The notes below the pieces were generated by a model. It had not been told where the DNA came from and did not search any database. It saw nothing but the letters and a program-made list of their open reading frames with translations. Positions 9,452 to 17,900 of a stretch of DNA of 64,000 bases are shown one piece after another. The stretch is from Pseudomonas brassicacearum. Its GTDB lineage: Bacteria > Pseudomonadota > Gammaproteobacteria > Pseudomonadales > Pseudomonadaceae. The position numbers and the translations under genes were made by a program. Numbering within the stretch: position 1 is the stretch's first letter; the number at the start of each line of letters is the position of its first letter. The stretch covers positions 372,001 to 436,000 of the forward strand of contig NZ_MOBK01000006.1 of assembly GCF_003732265.1 (NCBI RefSeq), read 5' to 3'.

Positions 9452-10263
9452 GCGCGCGCTCCTTCATACCAAGGGAAAGCACGTTGGGTCAGGCGCTTCA
9501 GGCCCCAGTCCATCAGCCAGGCGAGGAGGGTGATCCAGACCACGTACGGCAGGATCACGTCCATCGCCAGGTAACGACGCACCAGGAAGATTCGGTAGCC
9601 GAGGCCGTCGGTCGAGGCGATGGCTTCGGCGGCAATCAGGAACAACCACGCCGAGCCGAGCATCAGCCGCAACGAGATCAGCAGACGCGGCAACAGTTGC
9701 GGCAACACCACGCGCAGCATCAAGGTCCAGGTCGAGGCGCCGAGGGTCTGGGCCTTGATCAGCAACTCGAGCGGAATTTCCCGGGCGCGCTGTTCCAGAT
9801 CACGGGCTAGGGCCGGGGTGATGCCGATAACGATCAGCATCACTTTCGACAACTCCCCGAGGCCGAACACGATGAACAGAATCGGCAGGATCGCCAGCGG
9901 CGGCACCATCGACAGCACCGTCAGCAGCGGCGACAACGGCGCGCCGAACAGCGGTAAAGTCCCGGCCGCCATGCCCAGGCACAACCCTGCCAATGCGCTG
10001 ATCCCGAGGCCGATGGCCAAGCGGCGCAGGCTCGAAGCGCTGTCCTGCCAAAGCAGGTATTCGCCGGTACGGGAGTCGGCGACGAAGGCCAGGCGTTTTA
10101 CCGCGTCGGTCATCTGCACCGCGCTCGGCAGCAGCTTGTCGTTGGGATTGTCCATCAGCCGCTCGGCCGAGCCCATGAAGTAGGCGAACAGCACCAGGGC
10201 GAACGGCATGATCACCAGCAGCAGGCGACTCGGGCGATCCGGGTGGCGATTGATCAGGCGCAT
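9448..10263 (-). CDS. ABC transporter permease, nitrate/taurine type (guanidine importer)
   Basis: A 271-residue inner-membrane protein with about six hydrophobic segments and the EAA-like loop around VIGITPALARDLEQRAREIP, typical of BPD_transp_1 permeases. It overlaps the ATPase gene by 4 bases (ATGA) and follows the binding protein gene after 16 bases, so the three form one transport unit. Length and organisation are normal for the SsuC/TauC group. Confidence 0.9.
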   Translation of the reverse strand: MRLINRHPDRPSRLLLVIMPFALVLFAYFMGSAERLMDNPNDKLLPSAVQMTDAVKRLAFVADSRTGEYLLWQDSASSLRRLAIGLGISALAGLCLGMAAGTLPLFGAPLSPLLTVLSMVPPLAILPILFIVFGLGELSKVMLIVIGITPALARDLEQRAREIPLELLIKAQTLGASTWTLMLRVVLPQLLPRLLISLRLMLGSAWLFLIAAEAIASTDGLGYRIFLVRRYLAMDVILPYVVWITLLAWLMDWGLKRLTQRAFPWYEGARA

Positions 10264-10279
10264 GGCCAGCTCCTCGTGA

Positions 10280-11347
10280 TTACAGCTTGGCGTCAGCAGC
10301 CATCTGCACGTAAGTCGGGTCGAAGCGCAGCTTGAGGTTGGACTTGTCGCCGCTGGTCACGCCGTTGGCGAACGCCATGCCGACGGCGCTGGTGTCCTTG
10401 GCGCCTTCGCCGAGCAAGCCGTGCTGGAACGAGAACTCGGCGACTTTGCGCATGGTTTCCGGCAGCTGCTTGCTGGTGGAGAAATCCAGGGCTTCTTTGG
10501 GCGTGGCGAACAATTTGGTGGTGTCGAGTTGTGCCTGGAAACCCGGCAGGTCGGTGCCGGAAGCCTTGGCCATGTGTTCAAGCGCGGCTTTGCTGGCGGC
10601 GTTTTTCGCGTTCATCAACTCGACCACTTCGAACCAGGCGCCGGTCAGCGCTTTGCCCAGGGCCGGGTTGTCTTTGAGGGTGGCGCTGTTGACCACCATC
10701 ATGTCCATGATCTCGCCGGGGATCTGGCTGGAGTTGAACACTTCGGTCACGTCAGGCTTGGCCTTGATGTCCGAGAGCATCGGGTTCCAGGTGGTGACGG
10801 CGTTGACCTGCTCGGTGTTGAAGGCGGCCGAGATGTCGGCGTCGGAGGTGTTGACCACTTTTAGGTCTTTCTCGGTGAGGTCGACCGAATCCAGCGCGCG
10901 GGCCAGCAGGTAGTGGGAAACCGAGAGCTCGACCAGGTTGACGTCCATGCCCTTGAGGTCGGTGATTTTCTTGCCGTCACCCTTGAGCACGATGCCGTCG
11001 TTGCCGTTGGAGAAGTCGCTGACGATCAGCGCGGTGCTGTCGACGCCACCGGCAGCCGGAATGGTCAGGGCGTCCATGTTGGTCATGGTGCAACCGTCGA
11101 ACTGGCCGGCGGTGTATTGATTGATCGATTCGACGTAATCGTTGAGCTGCACCACATCAATCTTGATGCCGTACTTCTTCGCCCATTTGTCGACGATGCC
11201 TTGGCTGCCGGCGTATTCCCATGGCATCCAGCCGGCGTAAATCGTCCAGCAAACGCTGAAATGGTCTTTCTGGGCGGCCTGGGACGAGAAACTCACGAAG
11301 GCTGCGAACGCAGCGGCGAGCAGGGCGGGTAAACGAAGCTGGGACAT
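10280..11347 (-). CDS. Periplasmic substrate-binding protein of the urea-carboxylase-region ABC importer
   Basis: A 355-residue protein with a Sec signal peptide (MSQLRLPALL start, probable cleavage after SSQA) and a mature part starting QKDHFSVCWTIYAGWMPW, a signature of the binding proteins encoded beside urea carboxylases (TIGR03427 type by recollection). The start at 11347 has CTGGAG nearby; an in-frame extension to 11479 would run through the riboswitch and is not coding. The ribosome binding site of this gene is complementary to a segment of the upstream riboswitch. Probable ligand is guanidine, inferred from context. Confidence 0.9.
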   Translation of the reverse strand: MSQLRLPALLAAAFAAFVSFSSQAAQKDHFSVCWTIYAGWMPWEYAGSQGIVDKWAKKYGIKIDVVQLNDYVESINQYTAGQFDGCTMTNMDALTIPAAGGVDSTALIVSDFSNGNDGIVLKGDGKKITDLKGMDVNLVELSVSHYLLARALDSVDLTEKDLKVVNTSDADISAAFNTEQVNAVTTWNPMLSDIKAKPDVTEVFNSSQIPGEIMDMMVVNSATLKDNPALGKALTGAWFEVVELMNAKNAASKAALEHMAKASGTDLPGFQAQLDTTKLFATPKEALDFSTSKQLPETMRKVAEFSFQHGLLGEGAKDTSAVGMAFANGVTSGDKSNLKLRFDPTYVQMAADAKL

Positions 11348-11390
11348 GGTGGTTCTCCAGTTGATCAGGGGCGGGCAGGAGTCAACGCGG

Positions 11391-11404
11391 CACCGCGAAC
11401 GGTG
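11391..11404 (-). other. UUCG-type hairpin 3' of the riboswitch
   Basis: The transcript reads CACCG-UUCG-CGGUG directly after the aptamer. This is a stable tetraloop hairpin without a following U-run, so it does not look like a terminator. This points to translational rather than transcriptional riboswitch output. Confidence 0.5.
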
Positions 11405-11407
11405 GCT

Positions 11408-11500
11408 TGTCTCCCGGGCTTTTGTCCCGCCGTGTAACCTCAACTGGAGGTCGCCAACTCTCGGACCAGCCACTCGCACAAGCGAGCCGGAACCCTAGTC
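11408..11500 (-). ncRNA. Guanidine-I (ykkC) riboswitch
   Basis: Read on the minus strand the conserved ykkC/guanidine-I signatures occur in order: CTAGGGTTCCG, CTGGTCCGAGAG, ACACGGCGGGA, AAAAGCCCGGGAGA. This aptamer binds guanidinium and switches on export or degradation genes. It ends about 60 bases before the binding-protein start codon. The variable hairpin (CCTC...GAGG, about 11435-11450) contains ten bases perfectly complementary to the ribosome binding site region at 11355-11364, giving a plausible translational expression platform. Confidence 0.95.
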
Positions 11501-11558
11501 AGCCATTGCAAATTGTGGTGCCGCGAACCTGTGATGAACTCCTGCACGCTGTTGCTAA

Positions 11559-11574
11559 AGCGAGAGGCGTGCCA
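11559..11574 (-). promoter_or_regulatory. Sigma-54-type promoter of the guanidine operon
   Basis: On the minus strand TGGCACG-CCTC-TCGCT matches the -24/-12 consensus TGGCACG-N4-TTGCA with GG and GC ten bases apart. Predicted transcription would start near 11547, about 45 bases before the riboswitch. An imperfect NtrC-like site (TGCACCGCAATGGGACG, 11660-11676) lies about 100 bases upstream. Control by nitrogen limitation through RpoN and NtrC is an inference from these sequences. Confidence 0.6.
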
Positions 11575-11792
11575 AGTCGGCGCGAGCGCTCTAGCGCGGG
11601 GGATGACGCGCGTACCGGCGCCGGATGGGCCGGCGCGTTGCCTTTTGATGGTGCGCGGCTGCACCGCAATGGGACGGGTGGGCCGCTGATCTGAAGGTGT
11701 TTGCGATGCAGCACTCGACGGTGGTTTTCCAGTCAAACGCTATGTCAGCCGACCGTTGCCGGCTGCTGTCCCGGGTCTTTTCGGAGGCCGTC

Positions 11793-12029
11793 ATGCTGCG
11801 TCGAATGGTGTTCTGTGCGTTGCTGGGGTTGGGGTTGGGGTTGTCTGGCTGCTATTACTATGCAGGCTACGACGACGTGTACACCGCCCCTTATTACTAC
11901 CCCGGTTATTACTCGCCCTATTACTACGGTGGCTATTACCCCCGCTATTACGGTGGCTATCACTACCGTTATTACGGTGGCCACGGGCCGCGTTATTACG
12001 GCGGTGGATATCACCGCTGGCACCATTAA
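11793..12029 (+). CDS. Small Tyr/Gly-rich lipoprotein
   Basis: A 78-residue protein starting MLRRMVFCALLG with a hydrophobic stretch and lipobox LSGC, so lipidation at the Cys near residue 20 is expected. The rest is almost entirely Tyr, Gly, Pro, His and Arg in loose repeats (YYYGGYYPRYYGGYHYRYY). The start is set by GGAGG 8 bases upstream; an in-frame ATG upstream at 11697 would place the signal sequence internally. Function unknown. A second gene of the same style follows at 12197. Confidence 0.7.
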   Translation: MLRRMVFCALLGLGLGLSGCYYYAGYDDVYTAPYYYPGYYSPYYYGGYYPRYYGGYHYRYYGGHGPRYYGGGYHRWHH

Positions 12030-12196
12030 TCAGCGTGTGAATAGATGAAAAACCTTTCATCGGGCAGATGTTTCAATGTGTTTCAGGAACGCACCAGATT
12101 TCGAAAACGATGTCTGATCTTTCGACAGTCACCGAATAATTGACTGTCGCTCGCCAGCGTCGCTGGTGTGGCTCACTCGCGGTCCAGGAGGCCGCC

Positions 12197-12649
12197 ATGA
12201 ACTGTCGAAAACAGCTCAGCCGAATTCTTCTGATTGCTCTGTCCGGATTGTCGCTGGGTGCGTGCGTGCCCTATTCCGATGGAGGAGACAGCTACTACGG
12301 TTCCGAGGTCTATACCTCGCCAGCGCCCACCTATTACGCCGGTGGCAGTTCCTACTATTCCGGTGGCGGCGGTTACTACTCGCCACCGCCCCGGTACTAC
12401 TCACCGCCAGCGCGGTATTACCAGCCGACACCGCGCTATTACTCTCAACCAAGGGTGTATCAACCGGCTCCGCGTTATTACCAATCACGGGGTGATTACC
12501 GGTCCCATCAGAATCAAGGGTGGGACGGGCGTAATCGAGGCGGCTGGAATAATGACTATCGGGGTGGCGGCGGGCGTAACAACAATCACGGCGGACGTGG
12601 TGACCACAATGGTCGTGGCGATCACGATGGTCGTGGTGGCCACCGGTAG
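12197..12649 (+). CDS. Tyr-rich lipoprotein with Gly/Arg/Asn/His tail
   Basis: A 150-residue protein starting MNCRKQLSRILL with lipobox LGAC. The middle is rich in Tyr and Pro (motifs such as PPRYYSPPARYYQPTPRYY) and the last 50 residues are Gly, Arg, Asn, His and Asp. AGGAGG lies 6-11 bases before the ATG. It resembles the preceding lipoprotein and the two may have arisen by duplication. A rho-independent terminator follows. The low-complexity sequence prevents a functional call; an outer-membrane or surface location is likely. Confidence 0.72.
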   Translation: MNCRKQLSRILLIALSGLSLGACVPYSDGGDSYYGSEVYTSPAPTYYAGGSSYYSGGGGYYSPPPRYYSPPARYYQPTPRYYSQPRVYQPAPRYYQSRGDYRSHQNQGWDGRNRGGWNNDYRGGGGRNNNHGGRGDHNGRGDHDGRGGHR

Positions 12650-12676
12650 TCTTCACAAGACATCTCTCCAAAGAAG

Positions 12677-12700
12677 CGGCGCGTTAAGCGCCGTTTTTTT
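12677..12700 (+). terminator. Rho-independent terminator
   Basis: CGGCGC-GTTAA-GCGCCG followed by seven T residues, 28 bases after the lipoprotein stop codon. Confidence 0.88.
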
Positions 12701-12901
12701 GCTTCAGAAATAGCTCGAAGGGAGAAAAAAACGAGGGCAATGCCTGATCAGTTCGAAATTCACTCGCTTTGCTCCATCTCCTCGGACGTTCTCGGAACCC
12801 TCCTACATTTTTACTTCTGAACGTTTGTTAGCGTCTGTGCATTCGTATTGATGTTCGAAAAACTTCAATTAAATCGGGGCGCACATGAAAGAACCTGAAT
12901 C

Positions 12902-14107
12902 ATGAATTTACTGATTATTCATCAAAACTTTCCAGGTCAATTTCGACACGTTGCGTCGGCGGCGTTGAATCGAGCGGGCGTTAAGGTTTTGGCCATAGGA
13001 CGAATTACTGCTCCAGGCTTGCCAGGAATAAAGTTATTTAGATATCGACCAGTAAGAAAAGTATCAAATTGTACTCACCCGTTCTTACATAAATATGAAG
13101 ACGCAATAGTTGATGGGCAACAAGTACGTCGAATGTTACTTGGGCTTAAACAAGGTGGCTATTGCCCTGACGTGATACTTGCTCATCCGGGATGGGGTGA
13201 AACGCTGTTCATCAAGGATGTGTATCCCGACGTCCCTCTGATTCATTTGTGTGAGTTTTATTATCATCCCAAAGGTACGGATGTCGATTTTGATCCTGAA
13301 TTTCCGTCTACCCCAAATACTTATTCAAGCCTTCGTCCGCTTAATTCGATGCATTTGTTGAATCTTGAGCAGTGTGATATTGGAATTGCGCCTACCCACT
13401 GGCAACGGAGTCTGTTTCCTCGAACGTACCATTCTAAAATTCACGTAATTCATGAGGGGGTGCCTCTGCAAGTACCCGAGTATGCGCCGGTTTCCTCTGT
13501 GCAGTTGAATAGCGGGTATGTGCTGGAGACCGGGCAACCAATCGTTACCTATGTCGCCAGAAATCTTGAGCCTTATCGTGGCTTTCATAGTTTTATGAGA
13601 TCTATTCCTTATATTCAGGCCGAGTGCCCGGATGCCCAAATTGTAATCGTGGGAGGTGATGAAGTCAGCTATGGGCGTTTGCCGAAAGGGTTTGAGAGTT
13701 GGCGTAGCAAATTGGTCGCTGAGTTGGATCTGGATCTCTCCAGAATACATTTTACGGGACGGTTACCTTATAAAACTTATAGGGCCATTTTGGAGGTTTC
13801 AAAAGCGCATGTTTATTTGACTTATCCCTTTGTTTTGTCTTGGTCATTGTTGGAGGCGATGGCATTTGGGTGTGTTGTCATAGGTTCAAATACCGCTCCA
13901 GTTGAAGAGGTTGTCGTTGATGGCGTCAATGGGGTGTTAGTCGATTTTTTTGACGCTGAGGCGATAGCTGGAGAAGTGTGCAGGGTTTTGCAAAACGCTG
14001 ATGATTTCAGTTTTATGAGAGAAAATGCGAAATCGACAGCTAGCAGATTTGATCTGAAATACGGAGTGCAAGGCTATTTCGATATTTTTAATCGGGTAAT
14101 TCAATAG
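12902..14107 (+). CDS. Glycosyltransferase family 4 protein
   Basis: A 401-residue cytoplasmic GT-B enzyme. The N-terminus (MNLLIIHQNFPGQFRHVASA) matches the Glyco_trans_4_3-type donor/acceptor domain. The C-terminal half has GRLPYKTYRAILEVSKAHVYLTYPFVLSWSLLEAMAFGCVVIGS followed by APVEEVV, the nucleotide-sugar binding signature of the GT1/GT4 fold. The acceptor is unknown. It is the first gene of a tight low-G+C cassette with a membrane protein and a giant RTX protein, so it may glycosylate a cell-surface polymer or the RTX protein; that link is speculation from gene order. Confidence 0.82.
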   Translation: MNLLIIHQNFPGQFRHVASAALNRAGVKVLAIGRITAPGLPGIKLFRYRPVRKVSNCTHPFLHKYEDAIVDGQQVRRMLLGLKQGGYCPDVILAHPGWGETLFIKDVYPDVPLIHLCEFYYHPKGTDVDFDPEFPSTPNTYSSLRPLNSMHLLNLEQCDIGIAPTHWQRSLFPRTYHSKIHVIHEGVPLQVPEYAPVSSVQLNSGYVLETGQPIVTYVARNLEPYRGFHSFMRSIPYIQAECPDAQIVIVGGDEVSYGRLPKGFESWRSKLVAELDLDLSRIHFTGRLPYKTYRAILEVSKAHVYLTYPFVLSWSLLEAMAFGCVVIGSNTAPVEEVVVDGVNGVLVDFFDAEAIAGEVCRVLQNADDFSFMRENAKSTASRFDLKYGVQGYFDIFNRVIQ

Positions 14108-14137
14108 GCTGATTTATCATTTTAAATGGAGTTTGAA

Positions 14138-14995
14138 ATGTATAAGGTGATTCGCAAGGATGCATATTGGTGGTGTAAAACCATAATCAAGTACGTTTTG
14201 GTTGTGGCTTTTTGTTCTTGGTTGGTGAGTTGTTATGTTGAATCGGAGCGCATGGCGGAGGAGCAAGATCGTAGCCGAGAGATATCAAAGAAATGCAATA
14301 AAAAACTAGCGGGTATGGAGCATGTTCCAATATTGGGAGGAAGCTTTCTTGATATAGCTAAAATACCGGGGTTCCATTTCGGTTCTGCCACAAGGAATGG
14401 CCAGTGCATTGCAACGCTTTTGGAAGGAGACTTCTGGTGGACTGGCACTGAACTTCGTCCCACCTATCAGGACCTCGGGAACGAGCCATTACCCAGTTGG
14501 AGGTATTTTAGTTTGGCTGCCAGGCTGTACACAAGAACAGAGTCTACGGAGCCAATTAACATGGGCCGTCAGACCAAGGAATGGCCTGAAGAGCTTATTG
14601 TGAAGCTCAAGAATTATCCCGGTTTGGAACTCTGGCTCAAAGCGCCCCCTCCTAGTGTTGAAAATGAATTCGCGGTAAGCGGTTTTGTAATGCGCGACTG
14701 GCGTCGAAGTGATGGAACTCCACGAGTGATTGCGTGTGATGGTTTGGGTTCTCCATCTAGCGAAGTTCTGGAAAGTGGGTTCAGTAGAGAGATTTTGTTA
14801 ACGTTTAATAAATCACAACTGGAAAATCTGGATTTTGGCCAGTTAAATACCTATTGCACAGTGGGGTTGCATAATTTTGATTTTGCAGGTGGAGACGCTC
14901 GTGTTCATCTAGGGACGCGCTCGCTGCGTGTTGCTCCTACAGCACTTAAATTTATTAGTGAATACCTTTCGAATGCCATAGTTACAGGGAAGTAA
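14138..14995 (+). CDS. Membrane-anchored or lipoprotein of unknown function
   Basis: A 285-residue protein with a basic N-terminus, a hydrophobic segment (about residues 19-31) ending in LVSC, a possible lipobox, then a predicted periplasmic domain with no family I recognise. The ATG at 14138 follows GGAG at the right distance; an ATG 12 bases upstream is less well placed. It ends 2 bases before the RTX gene, so translation is probably coupled. Codon usage is more A+T-rich than the surrounding core genes. A role in handling or protecting against the RTX protein is possible but unproven. Confidence 0.7.
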   Translation: MYKVIRKDAYWWCKTIIKYVLVVAFCSWLVSCYVESERMAEEQDRSREISKKCNKKLAGMEHVPILGGSFLDIAKIPGFHFGSATRNGQCIATLLEGDFWWTGTELRPTYQDLGNEPLPSWRYFSLAARLYTRTESTEPINMGRQTKEWPEELIVKLKNYPGLELWLKAPPPSVENEFAVSGFVMRDWRRSDGTPRVIACDGLGSPSSEVLESGFSREILLTFNKSQLENLDFGQLNTYCTVGLHNFDFAGGDARVHLGTRSLRVAPTALKFISEYLSNAIVTGK

Positions 14996-14997
14996 TA

Positions 14998-17900
14998 ATG
15001 AGTTATATATTTGATGCCGTCGAGAAAGAAAAAATTATCAGTGCTGTCAGTATGTGCAGTGGCATGAAATTTGATCTGGATATAAAAGAATATAGTGCAG
15101 TTGCGATAGTGGGTGCGAATTGTGCGCCTTTTTATAAAACATTGTCAGGCATGATTGCTGAAAAACTTTCTGGTTCGGTGATTTTTGATAAGAGTATCAA
15201 GAGAATTTTTAAAAATGCCAAATTGTGGCTTGATGTGGCGATCGATGCGAACGGAGGAAACGGTGCTTATTCAGCATTGATCCGTGCTTACACAGTGCGA
15301 CAAGGACAGTTGCGACTGAATAAAGCGTTCAGTGATGAATTGATACAACAGTCATCGAACCAGGTGGCCGTCAATTTCATGAATACTTTGCTGTACGGTT
15401 CAATTGAATTTAACTTGGCACCGTGGACTGTGCCTGCAATTGACCAAATCGCTTCCATCGATGCAAGCGCCATCGGTAAAATACTGTTTCCTCAGGAAGG
15501 AGCGGAAAAAGACACCGCTGCAAGTCGCAACGCTGGATGGTCTGGCACAATTGGATTTAGTCTGTTGGGCGGGGAATATCCCTATGAAACGTGGCGATTG
15601 ATTTCGGCAGGTGATCCCGGCTCGGAAATAAAAGGAAGACACGAACTGGCGAGAGTGAATAGGCTGGACGATTATAAGAATATCTTGTTTGCTATCAATT
15701 CCTACAATGTAGCGCTTGAAGCAGTGGTCAAAAACTTTGGTTGGAATGCATTTGAGAGCCTGCTTTCAGTTGTGCCTGCGCAGATAAATATTGCGCGCAG
15801 CAGTCGAAGTTATAATCCGCTCATTCAGTCTGTTGTCAAAGGTACACCGATTTCATCCACGGTGGATTTGATATTAAGGTATGGGGTGAATGCCTTCTTT
15901 GATATGTTCAAGCTAACCTATGATGGTGTCTCTTCAGCTGCACCCACTACAGATGCAACATTTTCCGCAAACGCCCATGCATTTTTCTCGTCGTTATCAC
16001 CTAGCCAATCTCAAAATATTGTTGCCAAGGCAATTAGAGAGTACGGCAGCGCTTCTGATTGGGGAACACTAGCGGCCCAGGAGTCGCCTGCCGGGATGGC
16101 GCTACGGAATTCCCTAAAGTACTTGAGTGAAATAGTCATTGAAAGAACCGACGGTTTTCCAGAGCGGGGACTAGAACTCTATAAGCCGGAAACTGGTAGT
16201 GGAGTTATCACTGAACAATGGCTTGTTGATCGCGCGGATATGTTAGGTCGCTTGATAGCCAGGACTAACGAATCATTCGGAGAAAACACGATTCAGGCCC
16301 ATTCCTACTCGGATCTTGAATCAGGTAAACAAGCGCCTATGACTACCGGGGTTTCAAATCCTCTGATTATGTTTGGTGATGATGGAGGCCGTTCGCTCAG
16401 CGGCGGACCCAATAGCGACCATCTCTATGGTGGCGTGGGTAATGACACGATCATCGGCCTCGAAGGAAATGATTACATTGAAGGTGGTCAGGGGCGTGAT
16501 TCGTTAAAGGGCGGAGATGGCAGAGACGTGCTATACGGTATGTATGGGGATGATGTATTAGTCGGCGGTCAAGGTAACGATATTCTGATTGGAGGCGTTG
16601 GCAGTGATCGATACGAGTTTTCGAGTGGCGATGGCGTCGATCAGATTTCCGACTTTGATGTTGATGGCCAGATACTTATAAATGGTTTACCTATTCCTGC
16701 CCTTAAGCGTAGTGGTCCTCTGAGCAATACCTGGATTACGGAAGATGGGGGTATCGCTTTAACTGTCATCGAAGAGCTTTCTGAAAAAACGCTCCATATC
16801 AAATACGGCCGGAATGATCTGGTTTTTATTAAACACTTCACGCCTGGCATGTTGGGTATCCATCTCCCGGATTACCAAAGCCAAGACTTTTCAGGGCCTG
16901 GTCTAACCGTCGTGGGCGACTGGAAAGCAAAAGACACCGACCCCACTGTTCCCGGTGATCAGCTCGCTCAAGATGAATTGGGCAACGTTATCGTGCGCAA
17001 GGTGAAGCAGAGAAATAAGGCAGATGTGCTTCACGGATCGCCGAACGACGATGTCCTCATCGGGCTTGGTGGTTCCGATCAGTTATTCGGTAAAGCCGGA
17101 AATGACCGGCTATTTGCAGATCAGCAGTTAACAATCGAACAATCGATGGCTGCTGGAGTTGGTCCCGGCAAGGCAAGTCGTGGCGATTGGCTTGATGGGG
17201 GGCAGGGTGAGGATCTACTCGTGGGTACTGAGTCCCGAGACGTGCTGCTCGGTGGCGACGGTTCAGATACGCTCATAGGTGGAGCCGGCGATGACAATTT
17301 ATCCGGTGATGATGTGACCGGTGTGCTGGAAAAAACCTGGAATTTCAAGAGGATTGACGTCCTCATTGGTGAAGGTGTCGTTAGCTGGCGTAATGTCTTT
17401 GCCCGTGCCTCTCTCAGCGCTCCTGCGGAAGGTGGCAATGACATTCTTTTTGGTCAGGGTGGCAGTGACTTTATCAATGGCGGCTGGGGCGATGATTTAC
17501 TCAACGGTGGAACTGAAAACGATGTTTTGAGTGGCGATGGGGGGAATGACACTCTTCATGGTGGCAACGATAACGACATTTTGTTGGGTGACAACCTGGA
17601 TTGGGGAGGCGGTCTGCAAAGTCGGCACCACGGCAACGATTTGTTGGATGGGGGCGATGGTAGTGATTCCCTGGCCGGTAATGGTGGTAGCGATGTGTTG
17701 TACGGCGGTATCGGTAACGATGACCTGACCGGCGATGACTTTGTTTTGCAGGGTGTTGAGGGTAACGCCGCGAATTATTTCGGTAATGATTTTCTGGATG
17801 GTGGTGCAGGTGACGACACTCTCCAAGGTGGCGGTGCTGATGATTCTCTTTATGGCGGCGCAGGCAACGATGTTTTATCCGGGGATTACTCCGATCACCC

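Noticed and set aside
11391..11404. Hairpin after the riboswitch as an intrinsic terminator
   Set aside because: No U-run follows, so transcription termination is not supported.
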